Positions 39,078-48,188 are shown, counted from the first letter of the stretch. The stretch is 64,000 nucleotides of DNA from Microbacterium kunmingense (GCF_023155745.1 NZ_JAKNUS010000001.1:372001-436000), one strand, 5' to 3'. The notes: generated by a model from the sequence alone, not told the origin. Translations and numbers: made by a program.

Positions 39078-39833
39078 ATGCCCACAACGCAGCCTCACGA
39101 CCCCGTCCCGACGGCCCCCGTCCCGACCCGCCCCGCCGGTCGCCCGATCGACAGCACCCCCGGAACAACCCCTGACACCACCTCACACACCACCTCCGAC
39201 ACCCGCCGCGTCCACTTTCTCCGTCGCCCCTTCCGCCTGATTCGCGAGAATCTCCGCGCCTACCTCTTCCTCAACCTCGCGGCCTACGGCCTCGTCGCGA
39301 TCGGCTTCGTGGTCGGGCTGATCTTCCCCGAGCTCCCCGCCGCCCGCGCTGCGGCGCTGGAGGCCGACGGCACGGCCGACACCGTGCGCGGCGTGCTCGA
39401 CTCCGCGCCGCTCTTCGCGCTGCTGATCTTCGCGGTCAACGTGTTCCGCCTGAGCCTGGCCACCATCATCCTGCCGTCGCTCATCGTGCCGTTCGCGGGC
39501 CTCGCCGTCTTCGGCTACTGGGCCGTCGAGACCGGAATCACGCTCGTCCCCACGACCCCGATCGGCTGGGTCGCGCAGATCCCGCACTCGCTGACCGTTC
39601 TCATCGAACTGCAGGCGTACGTGCTGTTCCTGCTCGGGGCGTACCTCCTCGGCCGCAACTGGCTCTTCCCGAAGCTCATCGGTGCGCCCACCCGCCGCCG
39701 CGGGTACCTCGAGGGCCTGAAGAGCATCGGCCTCCTCGCGCTTCCCGCCCTGGTGCTCCTCATCATCGGCGCGATCTGGGAGGGCTACTCGCTGCTCTAC
39801 CTCGTCCACCCGCTGAGCCAAATCCTCCTCTGA
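39078..39833 (+). CDS. SpoIIM-family (stage II sporulation protein M-like) membrane protein
   Basis: The 251-residue protein has a Thr/Pro-rich cytoplasmic N-terminus of about 50 residues and five or six membrane helices. The segments TLVLIELQAYVLFLLGAY-like (SLTVLIELQAYVLFLLGAYL) and GYLEGLKSIGLLALPALVLL match the SpoIIM/DUF95 pattern, where a glutamate lies in a membrane helix. In non-sporulating actinobacteria the role is unknown. ATG 39078 has GGAG very close upstream. It is followed after 11 bp by another membrane protein gene, probably its partner. Confidence 0.68.
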   Translation: MPTTQPHDPVPTAPVPTRPAGRPIDSTPGTTPDTTSHTTSDTRRVHFLRRPFRLIRENLRAYLFLNLAAYGLVAIGFVVGLIFPELPAARAAALEADGTADTVRGVLDSAPLFALLIFAVNVFRLSLATIILPSLIVPFAGLAVFGYWAVETGITLVPTTPIGWVAQIPHSLTVLIELQAYVLFLLGAYLLGRNWLFPKLIGAPTRRRGYLEGLKSIGLLALPALVLLIIGAIWEGYSLLYLVHPLSQILL

Positions 39834-39844
39834 TCGGAACTCTC

Positions 39845-40498
39845 ATGCCCACCCCCTCCTGGCGCGCTCGCCTGGCCGAGCGTCGCGTGAAGCCGGGCGA
39901 TGGCCGCCCTCTCCCGCCGTTCCGCTGGTGGCAGATCCTCGGCCGCTCGCTCTTCCTCCTCGATCTCGAGGGGGTGGGCGGCGTCACCACCACCTTCGCC
40001 GTCGACGTCCGCCAGCTCGGCGACCGCGACGACGGCGAGGTGCGTGCGCGCCTCTACCGCGACGGAGTGCAGGTCGCCGTCTCGCGGCTGCCGGCCAGGT
40101 TCGCCGTGCCCGGCGGTCACATCGAGGTCGCTGCGCGTGCGTCCGGCCTCCGACGGTGCCATTTCGTTCCGGATGCCGGTGAGGAACGTCAGCTCACCCC
40201 TCACCCTCGCTCGGCGGAGGGCTTGCGGGCACGGCTTCATCACCGTCATCCGGTTCTGAGCCGGGTCATCGGGGTCATCGCGACCGCGATCGTGCTCGTC
40301 GGCGTCTGCATCACGGTGCCGCAGCTGGTCGAGACCATCTCGCAGGTGCCGGCGATCGCCGAGTCGGTCGGCACCTTCACCTCCCCGATCCATCTGCCCA
40401 CGACCGTCAACATCATGCTCACCCTCGCCGTCATCCTGGCCAGCACCGAGCGCGCCCTGCGGCTGCGCTCGTCGTGGCTGGATGAACTGGCGAATTGA
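39845..40498 (+). CDS. Hypothetical membrane protein, 217 aa
   Basis: The N-terminal 120 residues form a soluble beta-rich domain (TTTFAVDVRQLGDRDDGEVRARLYRDG and so on) and the C-terminal third holds two membrane helices (about residues 141-163 and 182-200). No family is recognised. It starts 11 bp after the SpoIIM-like gene and is followed 18 bp later by an SGNH hydrolase gene, so the three are likely one transcript. The beta domain may face the cytoplasm and regulate the SpoIIM-like partner, but that is only inferred from position. Confidence 0.62.
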   Translation: MPTPSWRARLAERRVKPGDGRPLPPFRWWQILGRSLFLLDLEGVGGVTTTFAVDVRQLGDRDDGEVRARLYRDGVQVAVSRLPARFAVPGGHIEVAARASGLRRCHFVPDAGEERQLTPHPRSAEGLRARLHHRHPVLSRVIGVIATAIVLVGVCITVPQLVETISQVPAIAESVGTFTSPIHLPTTVNIMLTLAVILASTERALRLRSSWLDELAN

Positions 40499-40516
40499 TA
40501 CCGGAGGATCGACATC

Positions 40517-41665
40517 ATGATCACCGCGAACCTCACGCCCGACTTCTTCTTCGGTGCCGCCGAGGTGGAGTCCACTGAGCGGGGCCTTCGCCCGCATCGT
40601 CTGCCGCGTCGCGTGCGGCAGCGCGACGCCGACCCGCAGCTGACCATGATGGAGGCCCAACCGTCGGGAGTGCGGCTGCGCGTCATCACCGCGGCGACGA
40701 CCGTGGCGCTCGCGCTGCACACGACTCGCGTGGCTTACCGCGGCTTCGACCGGCCCCGCGGGGCGGTCGATGTCGTGGTCGACGGCGTCCGGGTCGCGAC
40801 CCATCCGCTGCGGCACGGCGACGCACTCGAGCTCGATCTGCAGACCGGAACGCCGACCTTCCTCGCCGGCGACACCGACACGATCGAGACGGTCCTTCCC
40901 GGATCCGGCGAGAAGACGGTCGAGCTGTGGTTGCCGCACAACGAGCAGGTCGACGTCGTCGCCCTGCGGGCCGACGCTCTCGTGCGCCCGGCGCCCGAAA
41001 GCGGACCCCTCTGGGTGCACCACGGCAGCTCGATCAGCCAGGGCTCGAACGCCGCCACACCCACGGGCATCTGGCCGGTGGTCGCGGCCCGGCGCGCGGG
41101 CGTGCGGCTGCAGAACCTCGGCTTCGGGGGCAGCGCCCTGGTCGACCCGTTCACAGCGCGCATCATCCGCGACACCCCTGCCGATCTCATCAGCGTCAAG
41201 CTCGGCATCAACGTGGTGAACCTCGACGGCATGCGCCTTCGCACCTTCGTGCCCGCCGTGCACGGCTTCCTCGACACGATCCGCGAGGGGCATCCCGACA
41301 CCCCGCTGCTGCTGGTCTCGCCGATCTTCTGCGGCATACATGAGAGCACTCCCGGGCCTGGAGCGTTCGATCCCGTCGCCGCGGCAGCGGGCGAGACCCG
41401 CTTCATCGCGACGGGCACCCCCGGCGACACCGCCGGGGGCCGGCTGACCCTCGAGGTCATCCGCGACGCCCTCGCGGAGGTGGTGGCCGCCCGATCGGAT
41501 GACACGCAGCTGAGGTATCTCGACGGGCGCGCGCTCTACGGTCCCGAGGACGCCGAAGACCTCCCTCTTCCCGACGCGCTGCACCCCAGTACCGAGGCGC
41601 ACGCCCTCATCGGCTCGCGCTTCGCCGACCTGGCGCTCCGCCCCGGCGGGATGCTGCGCCCCTAG
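40517..41665 (+). CDS. SGNH/GDSL-family hydrolase, 382 aa
   Basis: An N-terminal beta-sandwich (about residues 1-165) precedes an SGNH catalytic domain: Ser in WVHHGSSISQGSN, the Gly block in LGFGGSALVD, Asn in KLGINVVN, and the Asp-His pair in DALHPSTEAH. This two-domain build resembles bacterial carbohydrate esterases and isoamyl-acetate-type hydrolases. GGAGGA lies nine bases before ATG 40517. No signal peptide is seen. It closes a three-gene cluster with two membrane proteins; the substrate is unknown. Confidence 0.82.
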   Translation: MITANLTPDFFFGAAEVESTERGLRPHRLPRRVRQRDADPQLTMMEAQPSGVRLRVITAATTVALALHTTRVAYRGFDRPRGAVDVVVDGVRVATHPLRHGDALELDLQTGTPTFLAGDTDTIETVLPGSGEKTVELWLPHNEQVDVVALRADALVRPAPESGPLWVHHGSSISQGSNAATPTGIWPVVAARRAGVRLQNLGFGGSALVDPFTARIIRDTPADLISVKLGINVVNLDGMRLRTFVPAVHGFLDTIREGHPDTPLLLVSPIFCGIHESTPGPGAFDPVAAAAGETRFIATGTPGDTAGGRLTLEVIRDALAEVVAARSDDTQLRYLDGRALYGPEDAEDLPLPDALHPSTEAHALIGSRFADLALRPGGMLRP

Positions 41666-41674
41666 CCGCCGCGG

Positions 41675-42241
41675 TTACCCCGGCGAGGAGGCCAGCGCAC
41701 CGTCCACGAGGAGGTGCGCGAGGCGCTCGGGGTCGTAGCCGGGCGCCTCGCCGCCGATGCACAGGTTCCCGATACCGCGCAACAGGGCGTAGGCGTCAAC
41801 GTGGGCGCCGTGTGGCGCCGCGGCGGCGAGCAGGTCGGCGCAGACCGGCACGAGTCGCTCGGTGAGCAGCTGGTGCAGCGCCGCGGAGCGCTCGGTGTCG
41901 CCCTGCAGGGCGTCGGCGAGGCCGTGCTTGGTGACGAGGAACTGCACGAACAGCCGTACCCAGGCGTGCAGGGCCGCGGCGGGGGTCGGACTCTCGCGCA
42001 GCAGCGCGGGACCTGCGGCCGCGGCGGCGTCGACCTGGTGCCGGTAGACGGCGACGACGAGGTCGGCCCGGGTGGGGAAGTGACGGTACAGCGTGCCCAT
42101 GCCCACCCCGGCCCGCTCGGCGACCGCGCGCACCGGCGCCTGCACGCCCGATTCGACGAACACCGCCGCCGCGGCGTCGAGGATCACCTGCTCGTTGCGC
42201 TGCGCGTCGCGGCGCCTGCCGCGCGTCATCTCGTCGGTCAT
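41675..42241 (-). CDS. TetR-family repressor
   Basis: The 188-residue protein has an N-terminal TetR helix-turn-helix (VRAVAERAGVGMGTLYRHFPTRADLVVAVYRHQV) and a C-terminal helical ligand domain typical of the SbtR-like (TetR_C_33) group. AAGGAGG lies about seven bases before ATG 42241. It is divergent from an alpha/beta-hydrolase gene, and two palindromes at 42260-42297 in the intervening 63 bp should be its operators, controlling both directions. Confidence 0.88.
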   Translation of the reverse strand: MTDEMTRGRRRDAQRNEQVILDAAAAVFVESGVQAPVRAVAERAGVGMGTLYRHFPTRADLVVAVYRHQVDAAAAAGPALLRESPTPAAALHAWVRLFVQFLVTKHGLADALQGDTERSAALHQLLTERLVPVCADLLAAAAPHGAHVDAYALLRGIGNLCIGGEAPGYDPERLAHLLVDGALASSPG

Positions 42242-42259
42242 CGCACCCTCCTTGCAAAG

Positions 42260-42297
42260 CGGAGCAGTGCTCCGTATAGTTACGGAACGTTGCTCCG
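42260..42297. promoter_or_regulatory. Twin TetR operators between divergent genes
   Basis: CGGAGCA-g-TGCTCCG (42260-42274) is a perfect 15-bp palindrome and CGGAACGTTGCTCCG (42283-42297) is a degenerate second copy, 23 bp on. TATAGT (42275-42280) between them is a plus-strand -10 element for the hydrolase gene, so binding to either site would block it. Confidence 0.7.
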
Positions 42298-42304
42298 CTT
42301 AAGT

Positions 42305-43302
42305 ATGGCCGAGCACGCGACATCCGGAAAGAAGATCCCCGTGCAGATACTCGCACCCCTCCACGACTCCGCCCTCCTCGCCGCCCTCGACACCGTGACC
42401 GGGCCCGCGGTCCCGGTCGTCTCGGTCGCCCCCGTGATGCTCGATGCGCCCGGTCGCGCCTTCCCGCTCGAGGTGCGGGTCTCGGCCCCCGCGATCGGCA
42501 CCGACCTGCCGCTCCTGCTCTTCTCGCACGGCAATGGCTGGTCGCTCGACGGCTATGCGCCGCTTGCGACCTCCTGGGCATCGCGCGGCTTCGTCGTCGT
42601 CCAGCCGACACACCTCGATTCGCGCCGCCACGGCATCGGGTTCGACGACGAGCGGTTCGGATCGATCTGGATGCAGCGCCGCGACGACCTCGTGCGGGTG
42701 CTCGATCAGCGGGCCGTCGCCGAGGCCGCGGTCCCCGGCCTCGCGGGTCGGCTCCACCCCACCGCCACCGCCGCGGCGGGCCACTCGTGGGGTGCGCAGA
42801 CGGTGCAGATGCTGCTCGGTGCGAGGGTGCTCGACGCCGACGGTGCGCCCGGCCCCGACCTCGGCGACGCGCGCGTGCAGGCCGGCGTGCTGATGGCGGC
42901 GACCGGGCTCGGCGGCGACGAGCTGCATCCGTTCGCGAAGGCGAACTTCCCCTTCATGAACCCGTCGTTCGCCGAGCTGACCACGCCGACCCTGGTCGTG
43001 GCGGGCGACCGTGATCAATCGCGGATGTCACAGCGCGGCCCCGACTGGTTCACCGACGTCTTCCACCTCAGCCCCGGCGCGACCGATCTGCTCACCCTGT
43101 TCGAGGCCGAGCATTCGCTCGGCGGGATCCCCAGCTGGGAGGCGGCGGAGACCACCGACGAGAACCCCGAGCGCGTCGCGGTGCTCGCCGGCTCACCGCG
43201 ATCTACCTCCGCGCGACGCTCACCGGCGACGATGCGGCCTGGGAACGGGCGCGCCAGGTGTTCGCCGAGCTCGGCGCGGCGATCGGCGAAATCGACCGCT
43301 GA
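42305..43302 (+). pseudogene. Alpha/beta-hydrolase (chlorophyllase-like) with C-terminal frameshift
   Basis: The protein has an alpha/beta-hydrolase fold with oxyanion segment LLLFSHGNGW, the nucleophile elbow AGHSWGAQT and a TLVVAGDRDQS acid-residue loop, as in secreted-type chlorophyllase/PET-hydrolase relatives, though no signal peptide is present. After residue 295 the coding frame shifts: the continuation LTAIYLRATLTGDDAAWERA is found one base out, ending at 43302. Adding one G at 43190-43191 restores it. The catalytic His (EAEHSLGG) is before the shift, so activity could survive. It is divergent from the TetR gene. Confidence 0.75.
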
Positions 43303-43830
43303 ACCGAGCCCTCAGCCAAGCGCCGCCAGCGCGACCGCGGCCGCGGCGGCGACGAGCGCGTCGTCGGTGGCGGCGCCCTCGGCGCCTGGTGTACATGCTC
43401 GCCGAGCGTTCCGGTGCACGAAGCAGGTCGGCGTGCTCAAGGCCACCCACGAGATGCCCCCCTCCTAGCCCGCCCGCGAGGAGCACCAGGTCGCCCGGCT
43501 CTGCCGGCTGGCCCTCGACGCCGACCTCGATCCCGCCCTTTGCCGAGAAGTGGCTCAATTTCTGCTCTGCATATCGACGCCCGCCCACTCGGGCGACCGC
43601 GGTGAGGCACTGTCCGCCGGTCCGATCGCCAGGCGCCGGATGTTCCGATGAGCGAGACGCTTGCCGTCCGTATCGATCAGCGAGACAGGTCCGTGACGAC
43701 GGAACGCGCCTCCAGTAACGTCCCGAGCCAGTTGGGCGCCCGCGGACCATCCCGGACGCCGTTGTCGAGCGATGAGGCTCCGGTGACCGAACCCTCCCGC
43801 TCGTCCCGAAACGAGGAAACGAGGAAACGG
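43303..43830. other. Intergenic stretch with possible gene remnant
   Basis: No intact gene is seen here. On the minus strand a short frame reading GIEVGVEGQPAEPGDLVLLAGG, and another with GAEGAATDDALVAAAAVALA, look like decayed coding sequence, but I cannot name the parent. The last 30 bases hold a tandem ACGAGGAA-ACGAGGAA directly before the LigM-type gene, doubling its Shine-Dalgarno-like sequence. This may be the left edge of the aromatic island. Confidence 0.4.
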
Positions 43831-45210
43831 ATGGGATCGCTGACCGAGGCCGTGAAGAAGGCCGGAAGCCCCGTGGAGCTGCTCCGCAATTCGACGGCAA
43901 GCCCGCAGGTCGTGCCGATCGAGGTGCCCCGCGAGTACACCAACTGGGAATCGGAGCAGCTCGCGTGGCACACCACGTGCGGACTTCTCGACCAGAGTCA
44001 CCACATGGTGACCATCACGCTCGAAGGGCCGGACCTCGTGCCGTTCCTGGCGCGCATCGGCATCAACACATTCGCCAACTTCGGCGTCAACCGCGCGAAG
44101 CAGCTCGTCGCGTGCTCCCCCGAGGGCTTCCTCATCGGCCAAGGGATCCTGTTCCGCATCTCCGAAGAGAAGGCAATGCTCGTCGGCCCGTGGGGCGTCA
44201 TGGACTGGGTCGAGTATCAGCACGCGATCACCCCGAACAGGCTCCGCTTCCGCCGAGAGGGCACCTCGTTCTCGCGTGCGGGGGACCCCGAGTATTTCCG
44301 CTACGAGGTGCAGGGACCCACCGCGCCCGACGTCGTCCGCGACCTGCTCGGGGGCGAGCTCCCCGAGCTCGGCTTCTTCCACATGTCCCAGGCGAGCGTC
44401 GACGGTCGGGAGATCACCTTCCTCCGGCACGGCATGGTCGGCCAGCCCGGCTACGAGATCTTCGGCAAGTGGGAGGACAAGGACGTCGTCACGCGTGCCC
44501 TCCTCGCCGCCGGCGAGAAGCACGGGATGATTCGCACGGGCGCCTACGCCTACTTCACCACCGCCGTCTACTCGGGATACCTGCCGGGCGTCCTGCCCGC
44601 GATCTACACGAGCCCCGAGCTCGCCGACTACCGTGACTGGCTGAGCGACCGGTCGTTCGAGGCGACGGCGCCGCTCGGCGGCAGCTTCTTCTCCGACGAC
44701 GTCGAGGACTACTACCTCACCCCGTTCGCGCTCGGCTACGACCGAGCGCTGAAGTTCGACCACGACTTCATCGGCCGCGAGGCGCTGCAGAGGATGGTCG
44801 ACGACGGCGTCCCGGCCCGGAAGAAGAAGGTCACGCTGATCTGGAACCCCGATGACGTCGCATCGATCTATCGCTCGTGGTTCGACGAGGGCGAGAACGC
44901 CAAGATGCTGCAGCTGCCCGGCGGACCCGGCTACACGACCTTCCGATACGACTCGGTGCGCGCCGACGGGGTGCACGTCGGGACCTCGGGATACCCGGGT
45001 GCGGCGTCGATCTACCGGAAGGTGCTCTCCGTCGCGATCCTGGACAGCGAGTACGCCGTCGAGGGGCGAGAGCTGACGCTGCTGTGGGGCGAGGAGCCGA
45101 ACTCGGGCAAGGCCCGCGTGGAAAGCCACCGCCAGAAGGAGATCCGCGTCACCGTCGCGCCCGCGCCCTTCAGCGACTACGCGCGGACCGACTACCGCAC
45201 GAAAGCCTGA
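43831..45210 (+). CDS. LigM/DesA-type tetrahydrofolate-dependent aryl O-demethylase
   Basis: The 459-residue protein is a GcvT-fold enzyme of the LigM (vanillate) and DesA (syringate) group: VELLRNS and DQSHHMV near the N-terminus, TLRHGM-like FLRHGMVGQPGYEIFG, PAIYTSPEL, GGSFFSDDVEDYY, KFDHDFIGREAL and LWGEEP near the end. These enzymes move the methyl of an aromatic methoxy group to tetrahydrofolate, leaving a catechol. ATG 43831 gives the family start; a longer upstream frame is not credible. Genes for methyl-THF recycling (metF, ligH) are absent nearby. It begins an island with a phenol-kinase-like pair and catechol cleavage genes. Confidence 0.82.
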   Translation: MGSLTEAVKKAGSPVELLRNSTASPQVVPIEVPREYTNWESEQLAWHTTCGLLDQSHHMVTITLEGPDLVPFLARIGINTFANFGVNRAKQLVACSPEGFLIGQGILFRISEEKAMLVGPWGVMDWVEYQHAITPNRLRFRREGTSFSRAGDPEYFRYEVQGPTAPDVVRDLLGGELPELGFFHMSQASVDGREITFLRHGMVGQPGYEIFGKWEDKDVVTRALLAAGEKHGMIRTGAYAYFTTAVYSGYLPGVLPAIYTSPELADYRDWLSDRSFEATAPLGGSFFSDDVEDYYLTPFALGYDRALKFDHDFIGREALQRMVDDGVPARKKKVTLIWNPDDVASIYRSWFDEGENAKMLQLPGGPGYTTFRYDSVRADGVHVGTSGYPGAASIYRKVLSVAILDSEYAVEGRELTLLWGEEPNSGKARVESHRQKEIRVTVAPAPFSDYARTDYRTKA

Positions 45211-45214
45211 CGAG

Positions 45215-45242
45215 ACCGGCGCCGCCTTCGGGCGGCGCCGGT
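45215..45242 (+). terminator. Intrinsic terminator with UUCG tetraloop inside the island
   Basis: ACCGGCGCCGCC-ttcg-GGCGGCGCCGGT is a perfect 12-bp stem with a UUCG loop, followed by TTCCCTTTCC. It separates the O-demethylase from the kinase genes and could end or attenuate the first transcript. Confidence 0.8.
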
Positions 45243-45286
45243 TTCCCTTTCCACCCCATCCAGAGATGACGAAGGAGTTATCAGAC

Positions 45287-47110
45287 ATGACCATCGAGAG
45301 TTTCGAGATCCCGTCCTCGGTGACGACGCCGGAGGGCGCGGAGGGCTGGGAGCGGATGTACCCCGCGTACATGCGCTTCTCGCCCGAGAACCGTGATGAC
45401 GAAGACGCCACCCTGTGGTTCTGGGATTCCATGCATCACATGGAGGCGCTTCCGCCGTTCGACATGATCAGCCACGAGGCATGGGGGGTCGGCCTCGGCG
45501 AGTTCAACTCGCGCATCTTCCCGGTGCCGCCCGCATACGGGATCGACCAGCGCATCCTCAACGGCTACCTGTACATCCGCCCCGTCGCGGTGGGCGACGT
45601 CGAATGGATCGGTGAGCGGGCGCGGCTGTTCGCAGAGCGAGCCACCTACTACTACGAGAACTGGGACGACCTGTTCGAGAAGTGGAAGGAGAAGATGGAG
45701 GCGCTCATCCGCGAGGTCGAGGCGCTCGAGATCCCCGAGCTCCCGCGGCTCGAGGACGAGAAGATCGTCACCGGCGCCACGGGCGTCAGCAGCGGGCATG
45801 TCCTCATCGGCGCGTACGACAAGCTGATCGAGAGCATCTTCCTCGCCTACCAGTACCACTTCGAGATGCTGAACCTCGCGTACGCCGCGTACCTCAACCT
45901 CCTCAGCTTCTGCAAGGAGTCCTTCCCGGGCATCAAGGACGAGACGATCGTCCAGATGGTCGCGGGCAACGAGATCCTGTTCTTCCGTCCGGACGACGAG
46001 ATCAAGGCCCTCGCCCGTCTCGCGATCGAGCTCGGCATCCACGAGGAGCTCACCGACGGCGCCGACGACCCGCGGGCCACGATCGCGCGGCTCGCGGGGA
46101 CGCCCGAGGGCGACCGGTGGATCGAGCGGCTCGAAGCGGCCAAGGAACCGTGGTTCAACTTCTCCGGCGGCACGGGTCTTTACCACCACGAGCGCTCGTG
46201 GGTAGACGACCTCACGGTCCCGTGGGTCGCGCTCACCGGGTACATCGGGAAGCTCCTCGCAGGCGAGAGCATCGACCGCCCCACCCACGAGATCCTCGCC
46301 CGCCGCGACCGGGTCACGAGCGAGTACCGCAATCTGCTGCCCAACGACGAGGAACGCGTCATCTTCGACCAGAACGTCGACCTCGCGAGACTCGTCGATC
46401 CGTATGTCGAGGACCACAACTTCTACATCGAGAACTGGTTCCACACGATCTTCTGGAACAAGATGCGCGACGTCGGCGACCGACTGGTGACCGGCGGGTT
46501 CATCGAGGACCGCGAGGACGTGTTCATGCTGAACCGCTGGGAGGTCGGCCAGGCACTCTTCGAGATGGTGTTCGGCTGGGCGACCGGCGCGCGCAAGCGC
46601 CACACCCCGTGGAAGGCCGAGATCTCGGACCGCAAGCGGATCCTCGCCGCCCTGCGGGGCTGGACTCCGCCGCCCGCGCTCGGCCCGATCCCCGATGAGA
46701 TCTCGGAGCCGTTCACGGTGCTGCTGTGGGGCATCACGACCGACCGGATCAAGGTCTGGCTGGGCGACGGCGACGACGACCCCGATGCGCTGCGGGGCGT
46801 GCCGGCGTCGCCGGGCGTGCGAGAGGGCACCGCACGCGTGATCCGCGACGCGAGCCAGCTGAGCGAGGTCGTTCAGGACGAGATCCTGGTCTGCCCGATC
46901 ACCGCGCCCGCGTGGGGCGCGATCTTCGGCAAGATCCAGGCCGCCGTCTCCGACATCGGCGGCATCATGAGCCACGCGGCGATCGTGAGCCGCGAGTACG
47001 GCCTGCCCGCGGTCGTCGGGACGGGCAACGGCACCACGAAGATCAAGACGGGAGACCGGATCCGCGTCGACGGGGACACGGGACTGGTGACCATCCTGGA
47101 GCGCGCGTAG
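45287..47110 (+). CDS. PEP-synthase-like large subunit with phosphohistidine domain (phenylphosphate synthase subunit 1-like)
   Basis: The 607-residue protein carries at its C-terminus the mobile phosphohistidine domain of PEP-utilising enzymes, with catalytic His563 in GGIMSHAAIVSREYGLPAVVG. The N-terminal 450 residues lack the PEP/pyruvate barrel of PpsA and form a Trp/Tyr-rich helical domain (MHHMEALPPFDMISHEAW and so on), as in subunit 1 of phenylphosphate synthase, which phosphorylates phenol. ATG 45287 with GAAGGAG nine bases upstream is preferred to 45266. The ATP-binding partner is the next gene. I infer phosphorylation of a phenolic substrate; rifampicin phosphotransferase-like activity is another option. 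Confidence 0.78.
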   Translation: MTIESFEIPSSVTTPEGAEGWERMYPAYMRFSPENRDDEDATLWFWDSMHHMEALPPFDMISHEAWGVGLGEFNSRIFPVPPAYGIDQRILNGYLYIRPVAVGDVEWIGERARLFAERATYYYENWDDLFEKWKEKMEALIREVEALEIPELPRLEDEKIVTGATGVSSGHVLIGAYDKLIESIFLAYQYHFEMLNLAYAAYLNLLSFCKESFPGIKDETIVQMVAGNEILFFRPDDEIKALARLAIELGIHEELTDGADDPRATIARLAGTPEGDRWIERLEAAKEPWFNFSGGTGLYHHERSWVDDLTVPWVALTGYIGKLLAGESIDRPTHEILARRDRVTSEYRNLLPNDEERVIFDQNVDLARLVDPYVEDHNFYIENWFHTIFWNKMRDVGDRLVTGGFIEDREDVFMLNRWEVGQALFEMVFGWATGARKRHTPWKAEISDRKRILAALRGWTPPPALGPIPDEISEPFTVLLWGITTDRIKVWLGDGDDDPDALRGVPASPGVREGTARVIRDASQLSEVVQDEILVCPITAPAWGAIFGKIQAAVSDIGGIMSHAAIVSREYGLPAVVGTGNGTTKIKTGDRIRVDGDTGLVTILERA

Positions 47111-47138
47111 CGCTTGGGTCGGTCTGAGAGGAGAAGAC

Positions 47139-48188
47139 ATGAGCGAGCAGATCATCTGGTTGACCCCCTCCACCCCGCCCGACCCGGCAGTGCTGGGCGG
47201 CAAGGGGGTCGGCCTCGTCCGGCTGATCGGATTGGAGGCGCCCGTGCCCTCGGCCTTCGTGGTGACGACGGGCGCGTACCTCGACCACATCCGCCGGACG
47301 GGGCTGGACGAGCGGATCGTGGCGATCTCGAGCGGGGCGGAGTCGGTCGACGAACAGGCGCGGGCCTCGCAGGAGATCGAAGAGCTCTTCCTCTCGACCC
47401 CTCTCTCCCCCGAGCTCGCCGACAGCCTCCGCGAGGCATACGGGCGGTACGACGGCGCACCGGTCGCCGTGCGCTCGAGCGCGACGGCGGAGGACACCGC
47501 GGAGGCGTCGTTCGCGGGCCAACAGGAGAGCTACCTGTGGGTCCGCGGCGGCGACTCCGTGGTCGAGCACGTCGCGAAGGTGTGGGCGAGCCTCTTCACG
47601 CCGCAGGCCATCGCCTACCGCGTGAAGAACGGCGTCGACGTCCGCGAGGTCTCGATGGCGGTCGTCGTCCAGGAGATGGTCGAGTCGAGCGTCGCGGGCG
47701 TCATGCTCACGCTGAACCCGACCACGGGCGACGCGTCGGAGATCTACGTCGAGGCGACCTACGGGCTCGGGCTCGGCCTGGTCTCGGGCGAGGTCACGCC
47801 GGACAGCTTCGGCGTCGACCGTGTGACCCTCGGCTTCCGGACGAAGGCCGTGGGATCGAAGGAGAAGGCGTACCAACTCGACTCGGAGGCCGACGAGGTC
47901 GTCCTCCGGATCGTCTCGGACGAGGATCGAGCGGTCGCGTGCGTGACCGACGACGAGGCGCTCGCGATCGCCCGGATGGGCAAGTCGGTCGACGAGCGGC
48001 TCGGGTCTCGGCAGGACATCGAGTGGGCTCTCGGTCCCGGCGAACCCGGCGCGCGGGAGCTGTTCCTGCTGCAGACTCGTCCCGAGACGGTGTGGAGCAA
48101 TCGTGTCGCCACCAAGCGCACGCGCGGTGCAACGCCCGTCGACCGCATCCTGTCGATGATGCAGACGCCGATGCGCCTGCACGACTGA
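47139..48188 (+). CDS. PEP-synthase-like ATP-binding subunit (phenylphosphate synthase subunit 2-like)
   Basis: The 349-residue protein is the isolated N-terminal nucleotide-binding domain of PEP synthase (PPDK_N): LGGKGVGLVRL for ATP phosphates, VAVRSSATAEDTAEASFAGQQES, and the C-terminal LFLLQTRPETVWS block. It would transfer the beta-phosphate of ATP to the histidine of the 607-residue partner encoded 28 bp upstream, as in phenylphosphate synthase or the p-cresol kinase of Corynebacterium. AGGAGAAG precedes ATG 47139. A bidirectional stem-loop follows the gene. Confidence 0.82.
   Translation: MSEQIIWLTPSTPPDPAVLGGKGVGLVRLIGLEAPVPSAFVVTTGAYLDHIRRTGLDERIVAISSGAESVDEQARASQEIEELFLSTPLSPELADSLREAYGRYDGAPVAVRSSATAEDTAEASFAGQQESYLWVRGGDSVVEHVAKVWASLFTPQAIAYRVKNGVDVREVSMAVVVQEMVESSVAGVMLTLNPTTGDASEIYVEATYGLGLGLVSGEVTPDSFGVDRVTLGFRTKAVGSKEKAYQLDSEADEVVLRIVSDEDRAVACVTDDEALAIARMGKSVDERLGSRQDIEWALGPGEPGARELFLLQTRPETVWSNRVATKRTRGATPVDRILSMMQTPMRLHD

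Noticed and set aside
43303..43660. Possible intact gene to the left of the aromatic island.
   Set aside because: Frames are short, change bias and lack a start or domain; at most a remnant.
45281..47497. A 738-codon minus-strand frame opposite the kinase genes.
   Set aside because: Antisense to genes with intact PEP-utiliser motifs; no recognisable domain.
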